The translations under genes and the position numbers were made by a program. Below, in pieces: positions 41,626 to 51,466 of a stretch of 64,000 nt of DNA; the first letter of the stretch is position 1, and the number at the start of each line of letters is the position of its first letter. The stretch is from Cyanodermella asteris. Its lineage: Eukaryota > Ascomycota > Lecanoromycetes > Ostropales > Stictidaceae. The notes below the pieces were generated by a model that saw only the letters and a program-made list of their open reading frames with translations, did no database searches and was not told where the DNA came from. The stretch is taken from the NCBI GenBank assembly GCA_900618795.1, contig UYJD01000010.1, positions 212,275 to 276,274 of the forward strand, read 5' to 3'.

Positions 41626-43452
41626 TCATCGCCGCCGTCTCGACTTGCCATTCACAACCGCCTCTTCTCCTCCCACCGCCAAACCCTCCCGGCTCCCCGA
41701 CTTCGTCTTCGTCTTCGTTTTCACCTTGACCTTCTCGGACGCCCTCTCCTCCCTCGTCCCACCACCGCTTCCCCTCCTCTTCAACCCCTCACTACTCCGA
41801 CTCTTCTTCTCCGCAACAACCACCTTCCGCCTCTTCTCCTCCTTCTCCTCGGCTCTAATCTCCTCCGGCGTCTTGCTCCTCCCGTTCTCCCTTCCATTCT
41901 CCCTCGCTTTCGCCGTGTCCGTCCCAGTCCCGGTCCCGTTCGAAACCCCGTTCAGGCTGTTGGCGCGAACAAACGTCGCGCCGGAGCCCCCGCCCCTCAT
42001 CCGCGGCGGGCTATCTTTCGTCACCGACGGGCTGAGCGGGCCTTTGCGGCGCGCGCTCTCCGGGCTCGGGGGCTCCCAGGGCGTCATTTTGGGGATCTTG
42101 GTCGAGGCCGTCCGGGGGCTTTTCGGGGAAGTGTTGGTCGTCGTTGTTGCCGGAGGGAGGCCGGGGTGAGGTTCGAGGGGAGAACGCGTACGGTCGCGAG
42201 GTTGCTGGGATTGTTGATGCTTTGTGGTGCGAGTGGTGGGGGAGGAAGGCGCCCAGTACGAGTTTCCGAGCGCGTTCGTGTGTGCTTGCGGCTGGCCCGT
42301 ACGTGGACTAGCCGGGACGCGAGAGCCTTGCCGCGGACTCGATTCGGAATAAGTATGTGACGGCTGAAGCGGTCTCGGCACGTCACTGGGAAAGGGCTGT
42401 GATTGGGGTTGTTTCTGCGGGTCACTTCTTCCGGGACTACTCCTCGTCGTACGGGTGGCTTCGCTAGGCGTCTTCGATCGCGTCCCCGTACTGCTGCCGA
42501 GACCGCGCTTCATCATCTTCCCGAGAACGCTCACGAGGTTCGCGCTGTCGGCGAACGTCTCGTCGTCCATGGGGTCGTCGGCGCTGTAGACGTTTCGGAT
42601 CGTCACTTTTGCGAGGTCGCGGCTGGAGTCGCCGTTGTGGAGGCAGTCGTATAGATACGCGCAGTACTCGACGGCTACGCTGAGACGCAAGGGATGCGAG
42701 CCGCCGAGGTATTCTTGGGCGAGGCGCATGCTCCGGTCGAACGCCCTCGAAGCATTGGGGATGTAGTCTGTGGCGGGTAGGAGGAAGGATGCGGTGGGTT
42801 TGGGGATTGTGATCGGGGCGAGTCCGGGCGGTAGTTGTTGGGTTCGACCGGCAAGCTGTTCATACGGGACTTCTTCGTCTGCGAGCATTGTTCTTCGTAT
42901 CGAGTCTGATCGTACTGGAGCTCGGCGGGATGACGCGGCGGGAATTGCCGCGGCCCTGTTGATGCTGGGCTGATTGTGAAACAGGACGAAAATGTGGTAG
43001 AAGCTGCCTTGAAGCTTCTGCGCAAGCACCCGCATTTCGGCCAATTCGGGCAGTCGAATTTGATTCGACATGACTTCTGGTAGCACCGCGACCTCGAGAA
43101 TGACCAAACCCTCGCGCGAAAGCCATATTATGTGATGATATAGCTGCAACGACTTTGTGTCCCGTGTGACATCGAGCCGCCGTAATCGACGCGCGCGGAA
43201 GAGCTTCTTGGATAACAACACCGACAGTCCGAGGATTTTGTAGAGCTGTTGCGAAAGATATGGCGCGACATCGGCGGTCTGCTGGGCGAACTTGCCGAGG
43301 AACTTCTGGTCGACATCGGACGAGGCCATTAACACGTCGTAAATGGTCTCGTCGAGAAACTGGATGCGCAGGGGCGTCAGCGGCTCGGTTTCTTCGGCAG
43401 ATGAATCGTCCATGATGAGAAATGACGTTGTTGTGATGCGAGGCTCATCCAT
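41626..43452 (-). CDS. Divergent 14-3-3-like protein with long basic disordered tail
   Basis: A single exon of 608 residues from ATG 43452 (a second in-frame ATG lies 13 codons on). Residues about 30-325 show a weak but ordered 14-3-3 pattern: an early helical region, VLAQKLQGSFYHIFVLFHN in place of the VFYYKMKGDYYRYLAEF helix, YLGGSHPLRLSVAVEYCAYLYD in place of PTHPIRLGLALNFSVFYYE, and DDETFADSANLVSVLGKMM in place of SEESYKDSTLIMQLLRDNL. By this alignment the phosphopeptide-binding Arg-Tyr pair is His-Ile, so ordinary phosphoserine binding is doubtful. Residues about 325-608 are Ser/Pro/Thr-rich, then Lys/Arg/Glu-rich (KVKVKTKTKTKSGSREG), and end in RRRR, suggesting nucleic-acid or membrane contact. 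Function is unknown. The fold assignment is by eye and moderate. Confidence 0.72.
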   Translation of the reverse strand: MDEPRITTTSFLIMDDSSAEETEPLTPLRIQFLDETIYDVLMASSDVDQKFLGKFAQQTADVAPYLSQQLYKILGLSVLLSKKLFRARRLRRLDVTRDTKSLQLYHHIIWLSREGLVILEVAVLPEVMSNQIRLPELAEMRVLAQKLQGSFYHIFVLFHNQPSINRAAAIPAASSRRAPVRSDSIRRTMLADEEVPYEQLAGRTQQLPPGLAPITIPKPTASFLLPATDYIPNASRAFDRSMRLAQEYLGGSHPLRLSVAVEYCAYLYDCLHNGDSSRDLAKVTIRNVYSADDPMDDETFADSANLVSVLGKMMKRGLGSSTGTRSKTPSEATRTTRSSPGRSDPQKQPQSQPFPSDVPRPLQPSHTYSESSPRQGSRVPASPRTGQPQAHTNALGNSYWAPSSPTTRTTKHQQSQQPRDRTRSPLEPHPGLPPATTTTNTSPKSPRTASTKIPKMTPWEPPSPESARRKGPLSPSVTKDSPPRMRGGGSGATFVRANSLNGVSNGTGTGTDTAKARENGRENGRSKTPEEIRAEEKEEKRRKVVVAEKKSRSSEGLKRRGSGGGTREERASEKVKVKTKTKTKSGSREGLAVGGEEAVVNGKSRRRR

Positions 43453-46400
43453 GGTGCTGCTTTGTTTACAACGGCGCGGTTCTCAAGACACAGCGCCAAA
43501 AGGGAATTGGAAGGGGACATTAAAGAAGTGGCGAGCGACAAATGAAATGCGAGAGCAGGACAGGTCAATATGAACGACGGCACCGGATACATGTTGGCGC
43601 GCAAACAGGAAGGAATTCGCAAGCATGGAGTTTGAGTGAAGCTGGGCTGAAGGTTGCCCTGTGCGGCGGAAGCGCGTTGTGGGAATCTGAAACATGTCGC
43701 CAGAAGTGGGCAAGGTGCGCTGCGGAGAGGAAAGCCTACCAATTGCCGCGCGCCTTGCGGCCAGCTGCAGAAGCGTCTTCTGGGCGACCTCGGGCGCGTT
43801 GGCCAAAATTATCCTTCGTGCAGATTATTTCTGCACTGCGAGCGGCCTCGAGAAGGGTTATCGTTGCTGTCGCAGATGTGCTGAGCGCGAGAATCGTCTG
43901 TTCGGCGAATGCTGGAGCTCGCGCGACACCCGCGGCGTGGTCAAACTCGCGCCGGCCCGGATTCTCTTGGGCGGCTCGACCGGACTTTTGGCAGTGGATG
44001 CGCAGAGCGATCGCATTGGATTGTGTCGTGTCGGCGTGTTGCAGGGAAGCCCTTCGATGCCGGCTCACGGAGCAGCACAGCACGTTCTGCGTCTGAAATG
44101 AGTGCGCCGAGTGCACGCAGCGCAGCGCAGCAAACGACGAGCCGACCGTCTGAAGTTTGGAGTATCCGCCACGTGGTGCTGGGACCCGCCTTTGAGATGA
44201 CAATCAAACAGCTATATAGATGAGAAGACCGCCAGCGCGCTATGTCGAGTGACGGCGTATGTAGACGAAAAGATGAAGGCCCGTATAGCAATGGAAGCGA
44301 TTGAACAGCCGGCAATCTAACGAAGTAAGATTGAGCGACAAAGCGCAGATGAAAAAACAGCAAGAGCAGAATCAGGAATCAAGCAAGCAGACAAGCAAGC
44401 AGACGAGGCCAGGAGATACGTGGTCAAGGGGCAAAATATAGAAAGTGACGTTGGGAAGCTTGTGCTGAGCGGTGAGTGCCAGCACGTTAGAAGGCCAGTG
44501 CTCGCAGAGCAGCAGTCAGTAGGAGAGCAGCTTGAGGAGCAGCTTCTGGAACGACGGATCGGGTCGAGGGCGGAGCGGCAAGGCGAAGAGGGAAAAGAAT
44601 GGAAATGCAGCCCAATTGAAAGCAGATGACTGGGCCTGGTGACGGCAATTGAGAAGAGGCTCAAGAGCGAGAGCCCATTGAATCGGCGGTGATGAGCCCA
44701 AGCTCCACGTAGAGTGTGGTGAGCTTCGGCATGACTGAGGACCAGCAACCACCTGCAGGCATCGCGGCGAGCCGGTGACGGGGTCTCCAGCAGCTGAGCC
44801 CTACATGCACCGGGGGCCGTGGAGCATTTCGTGCAGGGAGATTGTCATGGAGCGGATGCGAGGCGGATGCAGCATGGGCTGGAGCATCTGCCACCATCGT
44901 GCGTTGGCACTCGGATGGAGCGGTAGGGCAAGGGTAGCGTGCCCAAGGTAGCTTTGCCTGGCATGCCAGCCCAACGAAGCGAGGCGATTCGCAGCCAGCT
45001 CGAATGGCGCCCCGAGACACGGTCGAACGATGCGAAGCTTGCTGAAGCCGCCTTTGAAGGCGCGCTGAAAGCACCTGCAAGCGTGAAGAATTGAGTATAG
45101 CGACAAACGAGGAAGCAGAGTGCGGTATGACGACGACAGGATATTGTTTAATCCCTGCTGGACGATCATGCTCGCGCTAAAAAGTATTTCCAGCTCACGG
45201 GCGATCAGCTGGCAAGACAGAAGAGTGGATTCGCCGAAAGGGCAGCAATCTGCTTCGCTGGCATTTCGGGCGTCAAGTCATGTCTTGTCACTTGTGCCCG
45301 GCGATCGAGAACAGCAAATCAACAACGCGCAAACGAACGAACGAAGGACTTTATACAGCAGCTCATCGGCCGTGCCCGTCACCCATCCTCAGTCACGGCG
45401 ATGCAGTCGTGGGCTGCCATCCCGGTCGCTGAGCTGGCACTGGCGCCTGCGGAAGATGTTAGTACGTGCTTTGGGCGACCCGCATCGTGATAGATGTCCT
45501 GCAAGCAATCATCTGGACCATGAATCAATCTCGCGGCCGCTGATCGATAATGCGGGTCGTAGAATCGTGGTGTGGCATCTCGGTGGCGGGCGAGTGAGCA
45601 GTCGGCGCAAGTCATCTCCATACTTTACGCTGCCCGAGCAGGGATGTCGGATCCTGTGCCCGGAGACTAGTAGAGCTTCAAATTTGGATCGTGGTGTTGA
45701 ACGAAGATGAGTCGTTGGGCAGCCATGGGCGCCTGTCGAGCTTTTAATTCTTCCAGTGAGACACGCAGCGTCACGTGTGTCTGACCTTCGAACAGCCCTA
45801 CTATCAAAGACTCTTCTGCAGCTGTGATGCTCCTGTATATCAGCACCATTTACTAGTCGAGGTCGACTTGTGACCGACCGTCTTACCCTCACTCTCACTG
45901 CTCACCGATGTGGCAATTGTCCAATCTGCTTATGAGACCACCGCCGACTGGGCGAGACCACTCTGCATACTTCCCTCGTCGGCCGTATACAGTGGCGCTC
46001 GGGTTGGGCCCAGGCGGATTCTGGGCTTGAAAGACGGGCGACAGAGGCGGTGTAGACAAGAGACATCTCGCCTCGTCTTCGCAGCAGCCCGATTTGGTAT
46101 GCTGACCTTGGCCTCGACGCATATACACTGCAAGGCGACGGTCGAAATGCCCCCATTTGTTCTTCTCCCCAGCTTCCTTCAAAGCGTTCCATGGCTACGA
46201 CTGTTTGCAGCGTCATCAAAGCTCCTTGCTGTCTCGCTGCCCTGGTAGCGCCCTGTCGACGGCCGTCATGCGAAGCCAGCAGCTGTCCTGAGCGTTTGCT
46301 GACCCTGGCGTGGTCTACTGCAGGTACTCCTGCCCGCCTCACACCGACCTGCAGGTTCTAAGACATACGGCGTGGAATCCTCGACCTCGCCCTGGTCTGG

Positions 46401-46734
46401 AATCAGGCACATTCGAATGTTTTGCAGGTTTCTCGTCTCTGAAAATCTGATATCGAAGTATCTTTGTGAATTCCTGAGGTGCTAAGACCATGGGTGATGT
46501 CCTCCATCATAGTCTGGATGGCTGCTCTGCTGGGTATCGATCAACCGAAATCCGAAGCCACATACTTGCCTCACCCAGTCAAACCGATACGCCTTTCAGA
46601 TCGAGTTCATCGTTTTCATCGTCGGCATCACTTGCGTCATTGTTTGCCCTTCCCAGGATCCAGACGAACAGTGGTTGCCAAGCTCGGTACACCTCAGCAC
46701 CCACCCACGGTTTGTCTCCGCCTCATCACCTGCA
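43453..46734. other. Long gene-poor region upstream of the 14-3-3-like gene
   Basis: Almost 3.3 kb, the longest gap in the window. It has many overlapping frames on both strands (the longest about 196 codons at 45120-45710) with Arg/Ser/Cys-rich random-like composition and no domain. Rich GCAG/CAGC and AGCAAGCAG tracts occur around 44370-44540. It could be an extended regulatory region or hold non-coding RNA. I see no tRNA, repeat family or mobile element. Confidence 0.4.
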
Positions 46735-48108
46735 CTAAGCGAGATGCAAGTCGCCAAACTTCTGCTGGAGTTGGCCCGGCACCAAGCGACGTCCAGTCTC
46801 GTCGAAGAATCGGCTTGCCACGTTCATCCACTTCACGTCTTCGTAGTACTCGGTCAGCTTGACGATAAACTCCAGCTGTCGTCGGTTGTCAGCTGAACCG
46901 ACAGTATCTTCTCACAGGAAGATTCGACTCACCTCCCTGGTATCAAGCGGACGACCAAACTGGTCCTTTAACGGTCCAGAAGCATCAAGCCGTGGCTTTT
47001 CCATGCGACCTGGAGGTCCATCCGGATCGAAAGACGACATCTCATCCTCCTCCACCGAGCCACCGGACACACGAGGGAATCTGCGTTTTGCTTTCCTATT
47101 CGCAACTTGCTTGTCATCCTCTTTACTGCCCTTCTTGCCATTGTCGGCCTTCCTCTTCTCATCTGGCTTCGCACCTTCGTCTTGCTCCTCATCATCACCA
47201 TTCTTGCTCTCCGCCTTTGAGTCTTTCTTTCCTTTGTCCTTCTGATTCTCCTTGTCCTTTCCCTTTCCATTATTCTGACTCTGCGCCTTCTTGATCTCGC
47301 CATAATGCTTTCTACAAACATCCTCCGGGTAAGAGATAGCCGCAGAAATGAACGGCCAAGACTTGTTCTCCCCCTCCTTCAACCTCATCAGTTCCGCTAT
47401 GGCCCAATTCGGAAATGTCTTGCTGTCGTTCATCGGAACTTTGTTCCTGATGTCCTTGTCCAGGGTGCTGAATTTCTCGATGCACGCTTCCAGGTCTTCG
47501 CCCAGCTCGATGCATATTTGGAACCAGCTTTGGTTTAGCATGCGTAGGGCGGTGAGCTTCTCGACTTTGGCGTCGTTCCATTCGCCTTTGGCTGCCATTG
47601 CGGGTGCTTCGGCTGGAGGTGCAGGTGGATTGGCGGGTGCCGGATCTGGAGCGGCTGCAGGTGCGGCTTCGACGACTTCTCCTAGGATCTTGAGTGCGGC
47701 GAGGCCGTCTGGGATTGCTTCGGCTGGTGGGACAGCTGAATGTCTGTCAGCACAACTATGTCAACGGAAGAATCTTTCATGAATCGCTTACCTGGTTCGG
47801 GTGCTGGAGCTTCTGCTGGGGCCGCAGGTGGTGCATCAGGCGTAGGTGTAGGTGCAGGTGCAGCTTCAGGCGCGGGTCCATCAGGAGCTGCAAACGGCAA
47901 ACAACAATCAGTCACAGCACCCGCATTGACGGCCCCAAAAAGTCTCCAACCAAAAACTGAATCCAACAGCCAATGTCCAATGTCCAATCGACTCAAACTC
48001 ACCTGGATCAGCCGCCCTCTCAGCCTCCGGTGCAGGCGCAGGTGCGGGCTCGGCATCTTTCACCGACTTGATTCCGCTCTTCTTCGCCCTCTCCTTCTGC
48101 TCATCCAT
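46735..48108 (-). CDS. Myb/SANT-like fungal protein with Pro/Ala N-terminus and Lys-rich linker
   Basis: Four exons on the minus strand: 48108-48003, 47887-47792, 47735-46933 and 46875-46735. The introns are 115, 56 and 57 nt with GTGAGT/GTAAGC donors and CAG acceptors. The frame closes at 381 residues. The N-terminal third is Pro/Ala/Glu-rich (PAPAPAPEAERAADPG), with exon 2 almost pure Ala-Pro-Glu repeats. A folded block follows near residue 130, WNDAKVEKLTALRMLNQSWF then SWPFISAAISYPEDVCRKHY, which resembles tandem SANT/Myb-like helices. Next come a long Lys/Asp/Glu linker and a C-terminal helical block (LEFIVKLTEYYEDVKWMNVA, then GRRLVPGQLQQKFGD). I do not know its function. A nuclear chromatin or transcription role is an inference from the SANT-like helices and the charged linker. 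Confidence 0.75.
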
Positions 48109-48871
48109 CAGCCACTCATCTTCATCATTCGCAATTCCACACCATCAAGAACAACTCCAATGCATAACCCAAACTCATGTATTTTCATCCTTGACTGACC
48201 GCAAAGAGATCCCTCCTGCGCCTGGCACCCGCCTCACTCGAGAAGATGGCATTGAAGAGACCCATCTCCAGATATGACTTCTTGATTCCATATTTATTCG
48301 CCGACGACATGATTAGGGGGGGATGTCCGCACCGGGTCGTGCGCGCATGAAGTCGAGGAGGGACGCTCGCGGGACGAGCTGAATCAGGACTGAACTTGAG
48401 AGCTGATGGAGATGTGCATCTAGAAGTTTTTGCTGCGAAAGGCGTTTGTGCCCCGGGGATGGTGGCGGTGGTGGCTTCGGGTTGTGAGTCGAGGGTGAGA
48501 TGGGGGTTGAAAGTGGAGGTGAGTTTGAAAGGTCAATGTTCGCAATTCTAGGCGCGTGTTTGAGATGAATGGGGGGTGGCGTCTATGGGAGCTCCAGGGG
48601 CGGACCGGAAAGAGGAGCAGTATATCCTGAGTGGATATACCTGAAAAGGAAACCGTTCTGGCAGACGCTCAATTGGGCAGGGCAACTCAGCAACCCGCAC
48701 GCACCACTTGCATGTCAATGATAGTCTAGCAGTGCTTTACTCGGCATCTCATGTCTTGGTGACGACCATTGGGTATTGGACGTAAATTCTAAGCACTTGA
48801 ACGTCTTGACTTCTATCGCGGTGAGCAAATTTCAAAATGCGTCTCAACTTCGCTAAATCTCCTGGACGCAC
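48109..48871. other. Intergenic between two minus-strand genes
   Basis: About 760 bases holding the 3' end of GLN4 and the promoter of the SANT-like gene. A G-rich stretch occurs around 48460-48600. No gene is recognised. Confidence 0.45.
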
Positions 48872-50947
48872 TCACGCCGACTTGCCGGCGTCTTCCTTCA
48901 AGCTCACGATCCGATTGAGCACAACCTTCCCCTTCGCACTATCCCTATCCATCGCAAAGTAGCCCACCCTCATAGCCTGGAACCTGACCGTCTCAAAACC
49001 CGCCGCCGACCGCCCACCAACATCCGCTTCGCCCGTCGCAGTTGTCGCCCCGGCAGCCTCAACCTCCTTCTTGATCTCCTCCAACGACGCCGCCGCATCG
49101 ACGCCGCCCTTCTCACCCGCCTCCTCCGGCCACGGGGCCCGCCTACGAACCTCATCAAGCCCGATCTCGATCATGGCATTCGGATACACCTCCTCGCTCT
49201 TCTCGTTCACATCAGTCATGAATCCGCCTTCGACGCCGTCGGGGTTATCGCTCTTGAATAGCTGGCTGAAGACGCGTACTTCGCAGGGTATCGGACTATT
49301 GTGCTTCGCCGACTTGCTAAGCCAGGAAATAAACGTCTTGGGTTTCTTTACTGTCTCGCCTTCGGCCGGCTTCTCGTATGTGGCCCGCACTTCGGTGATC
49401 AGGCCGCTGGTGGGGTCTTTGGTGAAGGACGTGGCTTTGATTGCGTAGGGCACTTTCATTAGGCCGACGGCCTTGCCTGGGGCGAGGCGGAAGTAGTCTT
49501 TGCTGTCGACTTCGCGGAAGTCGGCGCGGTCGATGTAGACTGTTCGTGTGAACGGGACGGTGTGGACGCCCTTTGCGGGGTCCTTGGGATCGAAAGGTAG
49601 CTCGATGTCTTCAACATAGTCTTCGGGGAGGTTTTCGATGACGACAGGGATGGGGTCGAGTATCATCATGAGGCGAGGGACGGTACGCTCGAGGTATGTT
49701 CTTACGGTCTGTTCGAATCTGGCGAGCTGGATGTTTGTTGTCGACGTCGTTACGCCGAGCTCGTTGACGAAGGAGAGGATGGCACCGGGCGGGATACCTC
49801 GCCTTCTCAATGCTACCAGTGTGTACAATCGAGGGTCGTCCCAGCCACGGACTGTGCCCGTCTCAACTAGCTTCTGGATCTTCCGCTTGGACAAGACTGT
49901 GCCGCTGACGTTCAGTCTGCCGTATTCGCGCTGCATCGGCTTGTAGATCTTGACCGCGTCACACAGCCATTCGTACGAGACTCGCGACAGGATGAACTCA
50001 GTTGTACAGAGGGAGTGTGTAATGTTCTCGAAGCTATCGCAAAGACAGTGTGTGAAGTCGTACGTCGGGTAGATCCTCCACTGATCGCCTGTCCTGTGGT
50101 GGCTTGCCTCCAAAATGCGATATGCTGTAAGATCCCACATCTGCGGATTGCCGTCCTCGAGATTCTGCTTCATGCGCAACATTGCTTCTCTCGGCTTGTA
50201 CTTCCCGTCTCGCATCGCCCGAAACTCTGTCAAGCTCTCCTCCACTGGTCTGGTCCTATGTTCGCAGGCGTATCGTGGCAAGCCCTTGCCCTCACCTCTC
50301 TGCTTCTTGACCTCTACATCTGAGCAATGACAGACATATGCACCATCGCTGAGGATCAGCTTCTCTGCCAGATCATACAGCTGCTGAAAGTTGTCGCTCG
50401 AATACGTGACCTTGTAGGGCTTGAAGCCTAGCCACTTGATCATTTCCTCAATGGCCGTGAAGTACTTCTCCTCCTCTTTCTCCGGATTCGTGTCGTCGAA
50501 GCGAAGATAGCATTCGCCGCCATAGTATCTTGCGAACCCAAAGTTAATCGCAATGGCCTTGCTGTGTCCGATGTGAAGGTAACCGTTGGGCTCCGGAGGG
50601 AATCGTGTGTATACCTGCTCGGCTGGTCGCTCGTTGTAGACATCTTTTAACCATCCAGCCTTGAACATAGCCTGGGGATCCAGTGTCGGCTCTGAAACAG
50701 CATCTTTCTTTGCTGCTGGGGCTTTAGGTTTGGTCTCTTTCGGCGTTGTCGCCTCTGCGGCCTTGTTTGCAGCCCTCTTCGCGGCTTTCTCTGCTTTCTG
50801 CGCGGCCTTTTTCGCAGCTGCTTTGGAAATTTTCTTTTCTCCTTCACCCTCGCCTTCTGCGGGCGCGGGCGTGTCGACCTGTGCCGCCATCAAAGACTCT
50901 GTAGTGGTCTGCTTTGGCCTTTCGGGCAAAGTGGAGGGCTCGGCCAT
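48872..50947 (-). CDS. GLN4: Cytoplasmic glutaminyl-tRNA synthetase
   Basis: A single exon of 691 residues from ATG 50947. The enzyme charges tRNA-Gln with glutamine. Class I signatures are complete: TRFPPEPNGYLHIGHSKA with HIGH at 125-128, the LRFDDTNPEKE block, and the KMSKS equivalent VLSKRK at 351-356. The catalytic fold is followed by the C-terminal anticodon-binding beta barrels (DPKDPAKGVHTVPFTRTVYI onward). Residues 20-85 are Lys/Ala/Glu-rich, a basic helical appendage typical of eukaryotic synthetases that helps bind tRNA. The insertion with AAASLEEIKKEVEAAGATTA near residue 645 is low complexity and may be a surface loop. It is divergent from SPF1, with about 520 bases between start codons. 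Confidence 0.96.
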   Translation of the reverse strand: MAEPSTLPERPKQTTTESLMAAQVDTPAPAEGEGEGEKKISKAAAKKAAQKAEKAAKRAANKAAEATTPKETKPKAPAAKKDAVSEPTLDPQAMFKAGWLKDVYNERPAEQVYTRFPPEPNGYLHIGHSKAIAINFGFARYYGGECYLRFDDTNPEKEEEKYFTAIEEMIKWLGFKPYKVTYSSDNFQQLYDLAEKLILSDGAYVCHCSDVEVKKQRGEGKGLPRYACEHRTRPVEESLTEFRAMRDGKYKPREAMLRMKQNLEDGNPQMWDLTAYRILEASHHRTGDQWRIYPTYDFTHCLCDSFENITHSLCTTEFILSRVSYEWLCDAVKIYKPMQREYGRLNVSGTVLSKRKIQKLVETGTVRGWDDPRLYTLVALRRRGIPPGAILSFVNELGVTTSTTNIQLARFEQTVRTYLERTVPRLMMILDPIPVVIENLPEDYVEDIELPFDPKDPAKGVHTVPFTRTVYIDRADFREVDSKDYFRLAPGKAVGLMKVPYAIKATSFTKDPTSGLITEVRATYEKPAEGETVKKPKTFISWLSKSAKHNSPIPCEVRVFSQLFKSDNPDGVEGGFMTDVNEKSEEVYPNAMIEIGLDEVRRRAPWPEEAGEKGGVDAAASLEEIKKEVEAAGATTATGEADVGGRSAAGFETVRFQAMRVGYFAMDRDSAKGKVVLNRIVSLKEDAGKSA

Positions 50948-51466
50948 TGCTGCCGCCCAGTCTCAGGTTTGACGATTCCAGGCGATATCAAGGTGTATGC
51001 CGTACACGACGAGTGCGGTTTGCTCGTTCGTCGAGAAAGAGTTGTCAATGGCGGGTTCAAGTACGGCGCCCGCTATCTACACATTCAGAAATTGAGCAGC
51101 AGTGAGTCAATGCGGGACACGTGAGTCTTCAAGAGAACTCGGGGCCAAGTACGAGGTCGCCCAGCACTTCTGAACAGTCAGTAGCTCAATCAATTGGCTT
51201 TCGATTAAATGCCCGCCAGCGAACAGTTGTACAATGCGTTGTTGATGAATCGAATTCTAATGACCTGAGCCTCAGAATTCGGAGCGGCTTTCAAACTGCC
51301 CCTCGAGCTTCAGACTTCCGGCGGCTTACGTAATTCCGTTAGCGTCATCCGTGATCTCATTCCATAGCCTAGCAATCGTCGTGCGAAAGCCCGAATCGTA
51401 TCTGGCTTCAGCTCCAGCAAGTCAGCTCATCAACAACGCTTCTTCCTAAGAGACGCCGTGTACAAA
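50948..51466. promoter_or_regulatory. Divergent promoter region of GLN4 and SPF1
   Basis: About 519 bases separate the two start codons, so this stretch must drive both genes. I could not assign individual elements. No gene is seen inside. Confidence 0.5.

Noticed and set aside
45120-45710. A 196-codon frame in the long gene-free region
   Set aside because: Arg/Ser/Cys-rich random-like composition with no family resemblance and competing frames of similar length on the other strand.
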